Below, one piece after another: positions 1-7,277 of a stretch of 17,611 bases of DNA. Position 1 is the first letter of the stretch. Every line of letters begins with the position of its first letter. The position numbers and the translations under genes were made by a program. The stretch is taken from NCBI GenBank assembly GCA_050013915.1, contig JBEKEI010000107.1, forward strand, positions 1 to 17,611, read 5' to 3'. The notes under the pieces were generated by a model, which worked only from the letters and a program-made list of their open reading frames with translations, made no database searches and was not told the DNA's origin. Source of the DNA: Roseiarcus sp050013915. GTDB taxonomy: Bacteria > Pseudomonadota > Alphaproteobacteria > Rhizobiales > Beijerinckiaceae.

Positions 1-333
1 ATAGGCGAAGATTTCCTTGCCGATGGTCTGGATCTCGCCCATGCCGAGGCCGAGCCCCATCAATTGCGCGCCGAGCGCCATGATGCCGCCGCCGCCCATC
101 GCGCCCGAGGCGACGCCCATCAGGCCCTTGAACAGGCCGCCCATGCCCTCGCCGCTCGTCGTCGCGCCGGAGGCGACGATCGCATTGAGCGCCGGCGCGC
201 TGGCGAGCAGCTTGTCGACGGCGTCCTGCGGCGCGTCGCGCTTGATGAAATCGACGACCAGGCTGATCGCCTGGCGGGCCGTGTCCGGCTGGATGTCGGC
301 GGCGGTGGCGACGCGCGCGATCAGATTGTCCAT
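1..333 (-). CDS. DUF2267-like small protein, partial (C-terminus off the left edge)
   Basis: The reading frame starts at the ATG complementary to 331-333 and stays open for 111 codons to the window edge. A strong ribosome binding site (GAGAGGAG on the minus strand) lies just before it. The protein begins MDNLIARVATAADI, has a helical segment with VVDFIKRDAPQDAVDKLL, then a glycine/methionine-rich stretch (GGLFKGLMGVASGAMGGGG) and a GLGMGEIQTIGKEIF end. This layout, a short helical domain followed by a Gly/Met-rich tail, is typical of small alphaproteobacterial proteins annotated as DUF2267 or DUF2780-like; I recognise the type but not a function. It is divergent from the peroxiredoxin gene. 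The true C-terminus is missing. Confidence 0.7.
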   Translation of the reverse strand, partial: MDNLIARVATAADIQPDTARQAISLVVDFIKRDAPQDAVDKLLASAPALNAIVASGATTSGEGMGGLFKGLMGVASGAMGGGGIMALGAQLMGLGLGMGEIQTIGKEIFAY

Positions 334-462
334 GTCGATCTCCTCTCGGGGCGGATTGCGATCACCTGTCGCCGCTTCGGCGGACAAAATCAAGCGCGGG
401 CGCCGGCGCCGTTCCGCGAGCGCGCCGAGGGCGCCGCCATCGGGCGCGCCGGCCTTCTTTTA

Positions 463-507
463 GTCTATCATATTCGTCAATTGAGTTTGCCCGGCGGATC
501 GTATAGT
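463..507 (+). promoter_or_regulatory. candidate promoter of the peroxiredoxin gene
   Basis: An AT-rich island in otherwise very GC-rich DNA lies between the divergent DUF2267-like and peroxiredoxin genes. It contains TTGAGT at 481-486 and TATAGT at 502-507, but the spacing of 15 bp is shorter than the usual 17. I looked for an OxyR-type ATAG/CTAT pattern and did not find a convincing one. The assignment rests only on composition and weak hexamers. Confidence 0.25.
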
Positions 508-573
508 CCTTGGCGCAGCGTCCGCCGCCGCGCCGGCGGCGGCCGGCGAATTCGCGTACACAGAGGAATTCCC

Positions 574-1230
574 ATGTTGCAGATAGGCCAGACCGCTCCC
601 GATTTCACCGCTCAGACGACCGAGGGGCCGATCCGCTTCCACGAATGGATCGGCGATTCCTGGGCCGTCCTGTTTTCCCATCCCAAGGACTTCACCCCGG
701 TCTGCACGACGGAGCTCGGCGCGATGGCCAAGCTGAAGGCCGAATTCGACAAGCGCCGGACCAAGATCATCGGCCTGTCCGTCGACCCCGTCGATTCCCA
801 CGCGCGCTGGGCCAAGGACATCGAGGAGACCCAGGGCGCGGCGCCCAACTATCCGATGATCGCCGACACGGACCTCTCCATCGCCAAGGCCTACGGCATG
901 CTGCCGGCCGCGACCCCGGGCAGCTCCGAAGGCCGCACGGCGGCCGACAACCAGACCGTGCGGACGGTGTTCGTCATCGCCCCGGACAAGAGCGTGAAGC
1001 TGCAGCTCGCCTATCCCATGACGACGGGGCGCAATTTCGACGAGGTGCTGCGCGTCATCGACAGCCTCCAGCTGACCGCCAAGCACAAGGTCGCGACGCC
1101 CGCCAACTGGAAGAACGGCGACGACGTGATCATCGCCGGTTCGGTCTCCAACGAGGAGGCGGAGAAGCGCTTCCCCGCGGGCTGGAAGACGCCCAAGCCC
1201 TATATCCGGGTCGTCGCCCAGCCGCAGTAG
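574..1230 (+). CDS. 1-Cys peroxiredoxin (Prx6-type, AhpC/TSA family)
   Basis: Peroxiredoxins reduce hydrogen and alkyl peroxides in the cytoplasm through a peroxidatic cysteine. This 218-aa protein has that cysteine at about residue 44 in PVCTTE, preceded by SHPKDFT, and the Prx6-subfamily C-terminal extension (residues about 160-218, containing TPANWKNGDDVII and the conserved FPAGW). No resolving cysteine is visible, which fits the 1-Cys class. Its length matches the 210-220 aa usual for the family. The start at 574 is chosen because AGAGGAA at 562-568 precedes it and the product begins exactly at the family N-terminus (MLQIGQTAPDF). In-frame codons further upstream do not resemble the family. 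The gene stands alone, divergent from the DUF2267-like gene and followed by hairpins. Confidence 0.95.
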   Translation: MLQIGQTAPDFTAQTTEGPIRFHEWIGDSWAVLFSHPKDFTPVCTTELGAMAKLKAEFDKRRTKIIGLSVDPVDSHARWAKDIEETQGAAPNYPMIADTDLSIAKAYGMLPAATPGSSEGRTAADNQTVRTVFVIAPDKSVKLQLAYPMTTGRNFDEVLRVIDSLQLTAKHKVATPANWKNGDDVIIAGSVSNEEAEKRFPAGWKTPKPYIRVVAQPQ

Positions 1231-1271
1231 CGGCGCGCGCCGGGCAAACCTGCGGGGCCTGTCCCGTTTCC

Positions 1272-1289
1272 CGCCCGCGAGAGCGGGCG
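1272..1289 (+). terminator. short stem-loop after the peroxiredoxin gene
   Basis: A perfect 7-bp GC stem (1272-1278 with 1283-1289) closes a GAGA tetraloop, 41 bp after the peroxiredoxin stop. There is no T-run after it, so it is a weak intrinsic terminator candidate; it could also just protect the mRNA 3' end. Confidence 0.3.
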
Positions 1290-1331
1290 CGACGAGCCGG
1301 ATGCGGGATAGTCTTCAATGGCTCCCGCTAT

Positions 1332-1361
1332 CCCCGTCCCGCTTCAGCGAGCGGAACGGGG
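1332..1361 (+). terminator. longer stem-loop between peroxiredoxin and pit
   Basis: A 12-bp stem with one mismatch (1332-1343 with 1350-1361) and a 6-nt loop lies between the peroxiredoxin stop and the pit promoter region. Its position suits separation of two transcription units, but it lacks a poly-T tail. It could equally be a dispersed palindromic element. Confidence 0.3.
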
Positions 1362-1449
1362 GCGATGTCGCCGACGCGAACGCCCGGCCGGGCGCGGCGT
1401 GCGGCCGCGGCGGCGACCGCCGCGGCCCCCGTCGCATCGCGTCCCGATC

Positions 1450-1484
1450 CTGTCACACACACGTCATGCGCCGCCGCTTTAGAT
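1450..1484 (+). promoter_or_regulatory. candidate Pho box and -10 element of pit
   Basis: Positions 1450-1467 read CTGTCACACACACGTCAT. Two 7-bp half-sites separated by 4 bp match 13 of the 16 defined positions of the classical PhoB box (CTGTCATANANCTGTCAT). TTAGAT at 1479-1484 follows after 11 bp, close to the usual Pho box to -10 distance. The site lies 48 bp upstream of the pit start codon. PhoB control of a phosphate transporter makes functional sense. In Sinorhizobium meliloti the orfA-pit operon is known to be repressed by PhoB, so activation or repression cannot be decided from position alone. Confidence 0.55.
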
Positions 1485-1515
1485 GCGGCCCGTTTCGACG
1501 ACAGGAGCCGCTCGC

Positions 1516-3132
1516 ATGTCCGCGATCACCGACGCCCAAGCGCCGCCCTCCGCCCCCGCGACCGTCAGGCTCGACAAGCCGCTCGACATGCGCGGGGTGA
1601 TCGCCTTCCTCGCCGTGCTGGCGGGCGGCCTGTTCTTCATGGCCTACAGCATCTACGCCGACATCGCCGATTCCGGCGCGCCGGCGCCGACCACCGCGCT
1701 GCCGTTCATCCTGCTCGGCGTCGCGATGCTGATCGCGCTCGGCTTCGAATTCGTCAATGGCTTCCACGACACCGCCAATGCGGTGGCGACCGTCATCTAC
1801 ACCCATTCGCTGGCCCCCCAATACGCGGTCGTCTGGTCGGGGACGCTGAACTTCCTCGGCGTGCTGACGTCGACCGGCGCGGTCGCCTTCGGCGTCGTCT
1901 CGCTGCTGCCGGTCGAACTGATCCTCCAGGTCGGATCGAGCGCGGGCTTTGCGATGGTGTTCGCGCTGCTGATCTCTGCGATCCTGTGGAACCTCGGCAC
2001 CTGGTGGCTCGGGCTGCCGGCGTCGAGTTCGCATACGCTGATCGGCTCGATCGTCGGGGTCGGCGTCGCCAACGCGCTGCTGCGCGGACAGGACGGCACT
2101 TCGGGCGTCGACTGGAGCCAGGTGACCAAGATCGGCTATGCGCTGCTGCTGTCGCCCCTGTTCGGCTTCTTCTTCTCGGCGCTGCTCCTGCTGGCGATGA
2201 AGTTCCTGGTCCGCACGCCCGCGCTCTACACCGCCCCGACCTCCGCTTCGCCGCCGCCGTTGTGGATCCGCGCGCTGCTGGTGTTCACCTGCTCGGGCGT
2301 CTCGTTCTTCCACGGCTCGAACGACGGCCAGAAGGGCATGGGCCTCATCATGCTGATCCTGATCGGCGTGGCGCCGACCGCCTATGCGCTCAACCGCGCG
2401 CTGCCCGACAGCCAGATGGCGACCTTCGTCAAGACCTCGGACGCGGCTTCGAAAATCATCGAGGCCCAGGGGGCCGGCTACCAGATCCTCGGCGATCCCC
2501 GGCCGGTCGTCACCGAATATGTCCATGATCACACAATCGCCGAAGGCACGTTTCCCGCCCTCGCCGTATTCGTGAAGGACATCGGCGGCCAGGTCGCCCG
2601 CTGGGGCTCGCTCGCCAAGGTGCCGTTCGCCCAGGTCGGCAACACCCGCAACGACATGTATCTGGCCTCCGAGGCGATCCGCTTCCTCGCCAAGGACAAG
2701 GAGAACGGGCTCGGGCCCGACGAGGTCGCCAGCCTCAACGCCTACAAGAGCCAGCTCGACGCCTCGACCAAGTTCATTCCGACCTGGGTCAAGATCGTCG
2801 TCGCCCTCGCGCTCGGCCTCGGCACGATGATCGGCTGGAAGCGCATCGTCGTCACGGTCGGCGAGAAGATCGGCAAGGAGCACCTGACCTATGGCCAGGG
2901 CGCCGCGGCGGAAATCATCGCGATGGCGACGATCGGCGCCGCCGACGGCTTCGGGTTGCCGGTCTCCACCACCCATGTCCTGTCCTCCGGCGTGGCGGGG
3001 ACGATGCTGGCCAACGGCTCGGGAATCCAGCTGTCCACCCTGCGCAACATCGCCATGGCCTGGGTCCTCACCCTGCCCTGCGCCGTGCTGCTGTCGGGCA
3101 CGCTCTACGTCCTGTTCCGCCAGATCTTCTGA
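1516..3132 (+). CDS. pit: PiT-family inorganic phosphate transporter
   Basis: This is a 538-aa inner-membrane carrier that imports phosphate, probably as a metal-phosphate complex driven by proton symport. The paired PiT signature is visible: GFEFVNGFHDTANAVATVIY near residues 76-95 in the N-terminal half, and FHGSNDGQKGMG in the second half, followed by DGFGLPVSTTHVLSSGVAGT near the C-terminus. Around ten hydrophobic segments are present. A hydrophilic central region (about residues 320-420) separates the two halves and makes the protein somewhat longer than E. coli PitA. The start at 1516 is preferred over 1483 because CAGGAG at 1502-1507 is well placed and the upstream in-frame codons overlap the putative promoter. 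No PhoU-like partner gene is adjacent. A Pho-box-like site lies upstream. Confidence 0.95.
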   Translation: MSAITDAQAPPSAPATVRLDKPLDMRGVIAFLAVLAGGLFFMAYSIYADIADSGAPAPTTALPFILLGVAMLIALGFEFVNGFHDTANAVATVIYTHSLAPQYAVVWSGTLNFLGVLTSTGAVAFGVVSLLPVELILQVGSSAGFAMVFALLISAILWNLGTWWLGLPASSSHTLIGSIVGVGVANALLRGQDGTSGVDWSQVTKIGYALLLSPLFGFFFSALLLLAMKFLVRTPALYTAPTSASPPPLWIRALLVFTCSGVSFFHGSNDGQKGMGLIMLILIGVAPTAYALNRALPDSQMATFVKTSDAASKIIEAQGAGYQILGDPRPVVTEYVHDHTIAEGTFPALAVFVKDIGGQVARWGSLAKVPFAQVGNTRNDMYLASEAIRFLAKDKENGLGPDEVASLNAYKSQLDASTKFIPTWVKIVVALALGLGTMIGWKRIVVTVGEKIGKEHLTYGQGAAAEIIAMATIGAADGFGLPVSTTHVLSSGVAGTMLANGSGIQLSTLRNIAMAWVLTLPCAVLLSGTLYVLFRQIF

Positions 3133-3200
3133 TCGCGGCGAGGCGAGCGGTCGCGCGGCGTTTGGAGCGGCGGCGCGGGGCTGATAGGTTCCGCCCTGCA

Positions 3201-3247
3201 CGAGCGTCGGGGTCGACGCTCGCCGGAGCCGCTCATGCCGACGCTCG
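3201..3247 (+). promoter_or_regulatory. alternative stem-loops over the start of the M20 peptidase gene
   Basis: CGAGCGTCG at 3201-3209 is perfectly complementary to two copies of CGACGCTCG. One copy is at 3214-3222, giving a 9-bp stem with a 4-nt loop that ends just before the GGAG ribosome binding site at 3225-3228. The other is at 3239-3247, within codons 2-5, and pairing with it would enclose both the ribosome binding site and the ATG at 3235. The two pairings are mutually exclusive, so the leader could switch between open and closed translation states. In GC-rich DNA such pairing can also arise by chance. Confidence 0.35.
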
Positions 3248-4617
3248 ACGACGTTCTCGCCAGAATTGACGCCAACCAGACCGATGCCCTGGCGCGGCTG
3301 TTCTCGTTCATCGCGATCCCGTCGGTGTCGGCCGATCCCGCCCATTTCGCCGATTGCGAACGCGCGGCCGACTGGCTCGTCGGGGAATTGTCGGGGCTCG
3401 GCTTCGAGGCGAGCAAGCGGCCGACCAAGGGGCGCCCGATGGTGGTCGCCCACGCCAGGGCCAAGCGGCGCGACGCCCCGCACGTGCTGTTCTACGGCCA
3501 TTACGACGTCCAGCCGCCGGACCCGCTGGCCCTGTGGACGACGCCGCCGTTCGAGGCGCGCCTCGTCGAGGCCGAGCGCGGACAGCGCATCGCCGGGCGC
3601 GGCGCGGCCGACGACAAGGGCCAGTTGATGACCTTCCTCGAGGCGTGCCGCGCCTTCGGGCAGACCGGCGGCCTGCCGTGCAACGTCAGCCTGCTGTTCG
3701 AAGGCGAGGAGGAGACCGGCTCGCCCTCGCTGCCCGCCTTCATGGCGGACAATGCCGGCGAGCTGAAGGCCGACATCATGCTCGTCTGCGACACCGGCAT
3801 GTGGGACCGCGACACGCCGGCGATCACCACCATGCTGCGCGGCCTCGTGCTGGAGGAAGTGACCCTCCACGCCGCCGCGCGCGACCTGCATTCGGGCCTC
3901 TACGGCGGGGCGGCGATCAATCCGATCCGGGTGCTCGCCCGCATCCTCGCCGATCTCCACGACGAGACCGGCGCCGTCGCGCTGCCCGGCTTCTACGAGG
4001 GCGTCGCCGAACTGCCGGAGGAGGTCGCCGCGCAATGGCGGGCGCTCGATTTCGACGAGGCGCAGTTCCTCGGCGACGTCGGCCTGGCGGTCCCGGCCGG
4101 CGAGAAGGGGCGCAGCGTGCTGGAGATGACCTGGTCGCGCCCGACCTGCGACGTCAACGGGATCTGGGGCGGCTACGCCGGCGCGGGATCAAAGACGGTG
4201 ATTCCGGCGAAGGCCAGCGCCAAGGTCTCGTTCCGGCTGGTCGGCAAGCAGAATCCCGAGCGGATCGCGAGAGATTTTCGCGCCTTCGTCAAGGCGCGCC
4301 TGCCGGCGGACGTGCGCGCCGAATTCATCGCGCATGGCGCGAGCCCCGCGCTCGCGCTGCCGACCCGCTCCGAGGCGCTGCGCCGCGCGCGGCGCGCGCT
4401 GGAGGCCGAATGGGGCAGGCCGGCCGTGCTCGCCGGATCGGGCGGCTCGATCCCGATCGTCGGCGCCTTCAAGCGCGAACTCAACATGGACGCGCTGATG
4501 ATCGGCTTCGGCCTCGAGGACGATTCCATCCACTCGCCCAACGAGAAATACGAGCTGTCGTCGTTCCACAGGGGCGCCCGCTCCTGGGCGCGCCTGCTCG
4601 CCGCGCTCGCCGCATGA
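3235..4617 (+). CDS. M20 family metallopeptidase (dipeptidase/carnosinase-like)
   Basis: This 460-aa protein is a di-zinc exopeptidase of the M20 family, likely cleaving dipeptides or N-acyl/carbamoyl amino acids in the cytoplasm. Metal-binding motifs are in family order: GHYDVQP (His89, Asp91), GRGAADDKGQ (bridging Asp126), FEGEEETGS (catalytic and ligand Glu about 158-160), VCDTG (Asp186) and IHSPNEKYEL (His433). The lid or dimerisation domain, roughly residues 200-370, includes RDLHSGLYGG. There is no signal peptide. The start follows GGAG at 3225-3228. The stop overlaps the start of the Nudix gene (ATGA at 4614-4617), implying one transcript with translational coupling. The substrate cannot be read from sequence. 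Confidence 0.93.
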   Translation: MPTLDDVLARIDANQTDALARLFSFIAIPSVSADPAHFADCERAADWLVGELSGLGFEASKRPTKGRPMVVAHARAKRRDAPHVLFYGHYDVQPPDPLALWTTPPFEARLVEAERGQRIAGRGAADDKGQLMTFLEACRAFGQTGGLPCNVSLLFEGEEETGSPSLPAFMADNAGELKADIMLVCDTGMWDRDTPAITTMLRGLVLEEVTLHAAARDLHSGLYGGAAINPIRVLARILADLHDETGAVALPGFYEGVAELPEEVAAQWRALDFDEAQFLGDVGLAVPAGEKGRSVLEMTWSRPTCDVNGIWGGYAGAGSKTVIPAKASAKVSFRLVGKQNPERIARDFRAFVKARLPADVRAEFIAHGASPALALPTRSEALRRARRALEAEWGRPAVLAGSGGSIPIVGAFKRELNMDALMIGFGLEDDSIHSPNEKYELSSFHRGARSWARLLAALAA

Positions 4618-5015
4618 CGCAGGTCGGGGTCGGCTGCGGCGCCGCAATCGTGCGCGACGGCCGCCTGCTGCTCGTGCGTCGCCGCAAGCCGCCGGAGGCG
4701 GGCTGCTGGAGCCTGCCGGGCGGCAAGGTCGAGTTCCTCGAGCGCGCGCAAGACGCCGCGGCGCGCGAGATCGCCGAGGAAGTCGGCCTCGCGCCGACGA
4801 TCGGGCCGCTGCTGTGCCTGACCCAGACGATCGGGATCGACGGCGAACACTGGGTCGCGCCGGTCTATCGCGCGCAGGCGGCGACGGGCGAGCCGGTCAA
4901 TTGCGAGCCCGACAAGATCGCCGCGATCGGCTGGTTCGCGCTCGACGATCCGCCGGCGCCGCTCGCGCAGGCGGCGCGCGAGGCGATCGCGGCGTTGCGG
5001 GGCGGTTTGGGCTAG
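4614..5015 (+). CDS. Nudix hydrolase
   Basis: This 133-aa protein carries a complete Nudix box: Gly37, Glu43, then REIAEEVGL at residues 51-59, matching GX5EX7REUXEEXGU. Nudix enzymes hydrolyse nucleoside diphosphates linked to another group, using Mg2+ bound by the box glutamates. The N-terminal VGCGAAIVRDGRLLLVRR strand and CWSLPGGKVE lead-in are typical of small ADP-ribose or nucleotide-type Nudix proteins, but the substrate is not determinable. Its ATG overlaps the M20 stop codon as ATGA, so translation is probably coupled. The pairing may be simple operon convenience. Confidence 0.92.
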   Translation: MTQVGVGCGAAIVRDGRLLLVRRRKPPEAGCWSLPGGKVEFLERAQDAAAREIAEEVGLAPTIGPLLCLTQTIGIDGEHWVAPVYRAQAATGEPVNCEPDKIAAIGWFALDDPPAPLAQAAREAIAALRGGLG

Positions 5016-5041
5016 TGGCGCGCGCGTGCGATCTTGCCTGG

Positions 5042-5061
5042 GCTCGCGCCGCCGCGCGAGC
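5042..5061 (+). terminator. stem-loop after the Nudix gene
   Basis: An 8-bp perfect GC stem (5042-5049 with 5054-5061) with a 4-nt loop lies 26 bp after the Nudix stop. It has no T-run. It may end the M20-Nudix transcript or mark an mRNA 3' end. Confidence 0.3.
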
Positions 5062-5168
5062 GGCGGGCCGAACCGGTCGGCCGCGCGGAGGCCTTCGTCG
5101 CCGTCGTCGAGCCCGCGCGGCCGGCGGATGATTCGCCCCGCCCGTCCCCCCAGGCCGAGCGCCGGACG

Positions 5169-5561
5169 ATGACGCAATCCGAGCCGGGTCCGCAGCTGAC
5201 GGTCTGGTACAACACGAAATGTCCCGTCTGCGACGCCGGCGTCAACTGGCAGCGCAGCCGCCTCGCGCGCGCGGCGCGCGCCGGCGCGATCGAGTTTCGC
5301 GACATCGGCCGCGAGCCCGATGCGCTCGCCCGGTTCGGCGCCGGGATCGAGGACGTGCGCCGCCGCCTCCACGCGGTCGACGCGGACGGCCGGCTGCACG
5401 TCGGCGCCGATTGCGCGATCGCGATCTGGCTGCGGACGCCCGGCGACCGCTGGCTCGGGCGGACGCTCGGCCTGCCGGGAATCCGCGCGGTTGCGCGCTT
5501 CGGCTACGACCGGTTCGCCGATGTCCTCTATGGCTGGAACCGGCGCAAGGGGCGCTGGTGA
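5169..5561 (+). CDS. DCC-family thiol-disulfide oxidoreductase (DUF393)
   Basis: This 130-aa protein has the family hallmark near its N-terminus: VWYNTKCPVCDAGVNW, with a CPVC dithiol pair in the position of the eponymous DCC motif (Asn replaces the usual leading Asp). Downstream segments fit the family: a GIEDVRRRLHAVDADGRLHVGAD type strand-turn and a C-terminal RFGYDRFADVLYGWNRR helix. Members are small thioredoxin-like proteins of mostly unproven role. The ATG at 5169 is chosen because the product then starts a few residues before the first strand. In-frame extension upstream to 5034 is arginine/proline-rich and runs through a hairpin. The gene is convergent with clpS, stop codons only 6 bp apart. 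Confidence 0.85.
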   Translation: MTQSEPGPQLTVWYNTKCPVCDAGVNWQRSRLARAARAGAIEFRDIGREPDALARFGAGIEDVRRRLHAVDADGRLHVGADCAIAIWLRTPGDRWLGRTLGLPGIRAVARFGYDRFADVLYGWNRRKGRW

Positions 5562-5567
5562 GCCGCC

Positions 5568-5873
5568 CTATTCCTCCGGCTCGGTGGTGAACAGCAGCGG
5601 ATAGCCCTTGGCGCGGCCGGCGTCGGTCGCGCGGGTCGCCTTGGTCTCGGCGACGTCCCTGGTGAACACCGCGACGACGCAGGCGCCGCGGCGATGCGCC
5701 GTGATCATCACCTTGTGCGCCTGGTCCTCGCTCATCCGGAATTCGCCCTTCAGCACGATCACGACGAATTCGCGCGGCGTGTAGTCGTCGTTGATCAGGA
5801 TGACCTTGTGCAGCTTCGGCTGCTCGGTCTTGACGACGGTCCCGGTCTTCGGGGTGGTGTTGATTTCGCTCAT
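5568..5873 (-). CDS. clpS: ATP-dependent Clp protease adaptor ClpS (ClpS2-type)
   Basis: ClpS binds N-degron substrates and hands them to the ClpA unfoldase of ClpAP. This 101-aa protein shows the core KVILINDDYTPREFVV (substrate-pocket Asn28 and Asp30), the ITAHRRG segment with His60 in the pocket position, and VAETK. The end, GYPLLFTTEPEE, is characteristic of the second alphaproteobacterial paralogue (ClpS2), as I recall it from Agrobacterium-type proteins, rather than the ClpS1 that usually sits beside clpA. No clpA lies next to it here. The start follows AGGAG 11 nt upstream on the minus strand. It is the last gene of a possible minus-strand run after the phosphatase and VOC genes. Confidence 0.93.
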   Translation of the reverse strand: MSEINTTPKTGTVVKTEQPKLHKVILINDDYTPREFVVIVLKGEFRMSEDQAHKVMITAHRRGACVVAVFTRDVAETKATRATDAGRAKGYPLLFTTEPEE

Positions 5874-5893
5874 CGAACGGGCCGCTCCTGGCG

Positions 5894-5938
5894 GGCGCCG
5901 CGGGGCCGGCGCGGCGCCGGCGTCATTCCACCGACGCC
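5894..5938 (-). other. two tandem stem-loops between the VOC gene and clpS
   Basis: A 9-bp perfect stem (5894-5902 with 5910-5918, 7-nt loop) and a 6-bp stem (5919-5924 with 5933-5938, 8-nt loop) fill the gap between the VOC stop and the clpS ribosome binding site. On the minus-strand transcript they could partly terminate or process the message, separating clpS expression from the upstream genes. No T-run follows. Confidence 0.3.
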
Positions 5939-5959
5939 GCGGTCCGGCCGGCCGAGACC

Positions 5960-6370
5960 TCATCGCGCCCCCTCGCAATTGACCATCCAGGGAATCGCGA
6001 ACCGGTCGACCAGCATGCCGAACCGGGCGGCCCAGAAGGTCTTCTGGATCGGCATGCCGACGCTCCCGCCATCGGCCAGGGCGTGGAAGACCCGTTCGGC
6101 CTCGACGACGTCGTCGACCAGGATCGAGACCGAGAAGCCGCGGGGCGGCTCGTAGCGGCCGGGCGGCGCGTCGGAGCCCATCAGGACGGTGTCGCCGATC
6201 TCCATCCGGGCGTGCAGGATCTTGTCGCGCCATTCGGGCGGCGCATGCGCCTCCATCGGCGTGCCGGCGTGGCGCATCATCGCGGTGATCGCGCCGCCGA
6301 GAACCTGCGCATAGAAGCCGAACGCCGCTTCGCAGCGGCCGTCGACTATCAGGTAGGGATTGGTCCGCAT
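5960..6370 (-). CDS. VOC superfamily protein, PhnB/YjdN-like
   Basis: This 136-aa protein opens with NPYLIVDGRCEAAFGFYAQV and closes with FWAARFGMLVDRFAIPWMVN, a pattern typical of PhnB-like vicinal-oxygen-chelate proteins; SILVDDVVEAERVF marks the second babbab module. These are glyoxalase/dioxygenase-fold proteins, usually without proven substrate, so no reaction is assigned. GGGAGAA precedes the ATG at 6370. The start lies 22 bp inside the end of the upstream histidine phosphatase gene, so the two are almost certainly co-transcribed and probably translationally coupled. Confidence 0.88.
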   Translation of the reverse strand: MRTNPYLIVDGRCEAAFGFYAQVLGGAITAMMRHAGTPMEAHAPPEWRDKILHARMEIGDTVLMGSDAPPGRYEPPRGFSVSILVDDVVEAERVFHALADGGSVGMPIQKTFWAARFGMLVDRFAIPWMVNCEGAR

Positions 6371-6990
6371 CGCATTTCTCCCAAGGCTTGGCGCGTCGGC
6401 GAATAGTTCCACAGGACGATCGCCGGCGTTTCCGGATGGCTGGGCTCCGCCCCGAGCAGGCCGATCGAGGCGACGTCGAGCGCGAAATGCCCGCCCATGA
6501 TCACCGGAGCGCCGATCCAGCGGGTCGCCAGCACGCGGCCGAAATGGCCGTGGGTGAACAGCGCGGCCGCGCCGCCGCCGGCGCGCAGCCGCGCGAGCAG
6601 ACGATCGGCGCGGCCGGCGACCTCGTCGGGGCTCTCGCCGTTCGGGCAACCGTCGCGAAAAATGCTCCAGCCCGGCCGATCGCGCAAGATTTCGTCGGAG
6701 CGCAGGCCCTCGTAATCGCCGTAGCTCCATTCCGCCAGATCCGGCTCGACTTCGGCGGCGGACCCGAGGCCCGCCAGCGCGCAGGTGCGCCGCGCGCGGG
6801 CGCGCGGGCTGGTGAGGACGCGGCCGAAGGCGGTTCGTCGCAACAGCGGCTCGAGCGCGCGGGCGCCGTCCTCGCCGCGCGCAGTCAGCGCGACGTCGGT
6901 GACGCCGGTATGCCGGCCCGACAGCGACCATTCGGTCTCGCCGTGGCGGACGAGGGTCACTCGGAGCGGCGTGTTCTGCGGAACGCCCAC
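6349..6990 (-). CDS. histidine phosphatase family protein (phosphoglycerate mutase-like, GTG start)
   Basis: This 213-aa protein uses a phospho-histidine mechanism to remove phosphate from a small metabolite. The RHGETEW motif places the nucleophile at His16, SPRARARRT supplies the phosphate-binding arginine near residue 67, EWSYGDYEGL is at about 87-96, and the second catalytic histidine is in FTHGHF (about 147). The EWxYGDYEG and FRDGCPNGES segments resemble sedoheptulose-bisphosphatase (Shb17)-like members more than glycolytic mutases; this is an inference. The start is GTG at 6988-6990, supported by AAGGAG 8 nt upstream and by no better ATG. It overlaps the VOC gene by 22 bp. Confidence 0.9.
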   Translation of the reverse strand: MGVPQNTPLRVTLVRHGETEWSLSGRHTGVTDVALTARGEDGARALEPLLRRTAFGRVLTSPRARARRTCALAGLGSAAEVEPDLAEWSYGDYEGLRSDEILRDRPGWSIFRDGCPNGESPDEVAGRADRLLARLRAGGGAAALFTHGHFGRVLATRWIGAPVIMGGHFALDVASIGLLGAEPSHPETPAIVLWNYSPTRQALGEMRCGPIPT

Positions 6991-7277
6991 AGCTGTGTCT
7001 CCTTGGCGGCCGAGCCTCCAGCCTATCCGACCGGGCGCGCCGCGACCAGCGGATCGGGAAGCCGCGCGGCCGATCGACGCGGCCGCGTCGGCGAGCTCCG
7101 GCGCTGGGCGACATCGTCGCCGCGATGCAAGGCGGAGGCCGCGCGCGCGCCGAACCGCCGCCGCTTTCGCCCCGGCCCGGGCCCCGCCGCCATAATTGCG
7201 TGGTCTTATCGTCCGAGCGCGCTTAACCTGCCGTCCACACGTTTGAGCGTCCCGACAAACCGACGAGAGAGCCGCCG
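6991..7277. other. divergent intergenic region between the phosphatase and aminotransferase genes
   Basis: This 287-bp region must carry promoters for both flanking genes. Most of it is extremely GC-rich. A less GC-rich patch around 7191-7260, including a TTGCGT at 7197-7202, is the likeliest promoter site for the aminotransferase, but no well-spaced -10 is visible. I see no small gene with a credible ribosome binding site here. Confidence 0.3.

Noticed and set aside
463..507. OxyR binding site upstream of the peroxiredoxin gene.
   Set aside because: The ATAG/CTAT elements do not occur with the required 7- and 11-bp spacing.
510..2528. A 672-codon plus-strand frame.
   Set aside because: It overlaps the peroxiredoxin and pit genes in another frame, is arginine/proline-rich and has no family resemblance.
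1453..4035. An 860-codon open frame on the minus strand.
   Set aside because: It lies antisense to pit and the M20 gene, is Arg/Gly/Asp/His-rich with no domain pattern, and is explained by the GC-rich third codon positions of the real genes.
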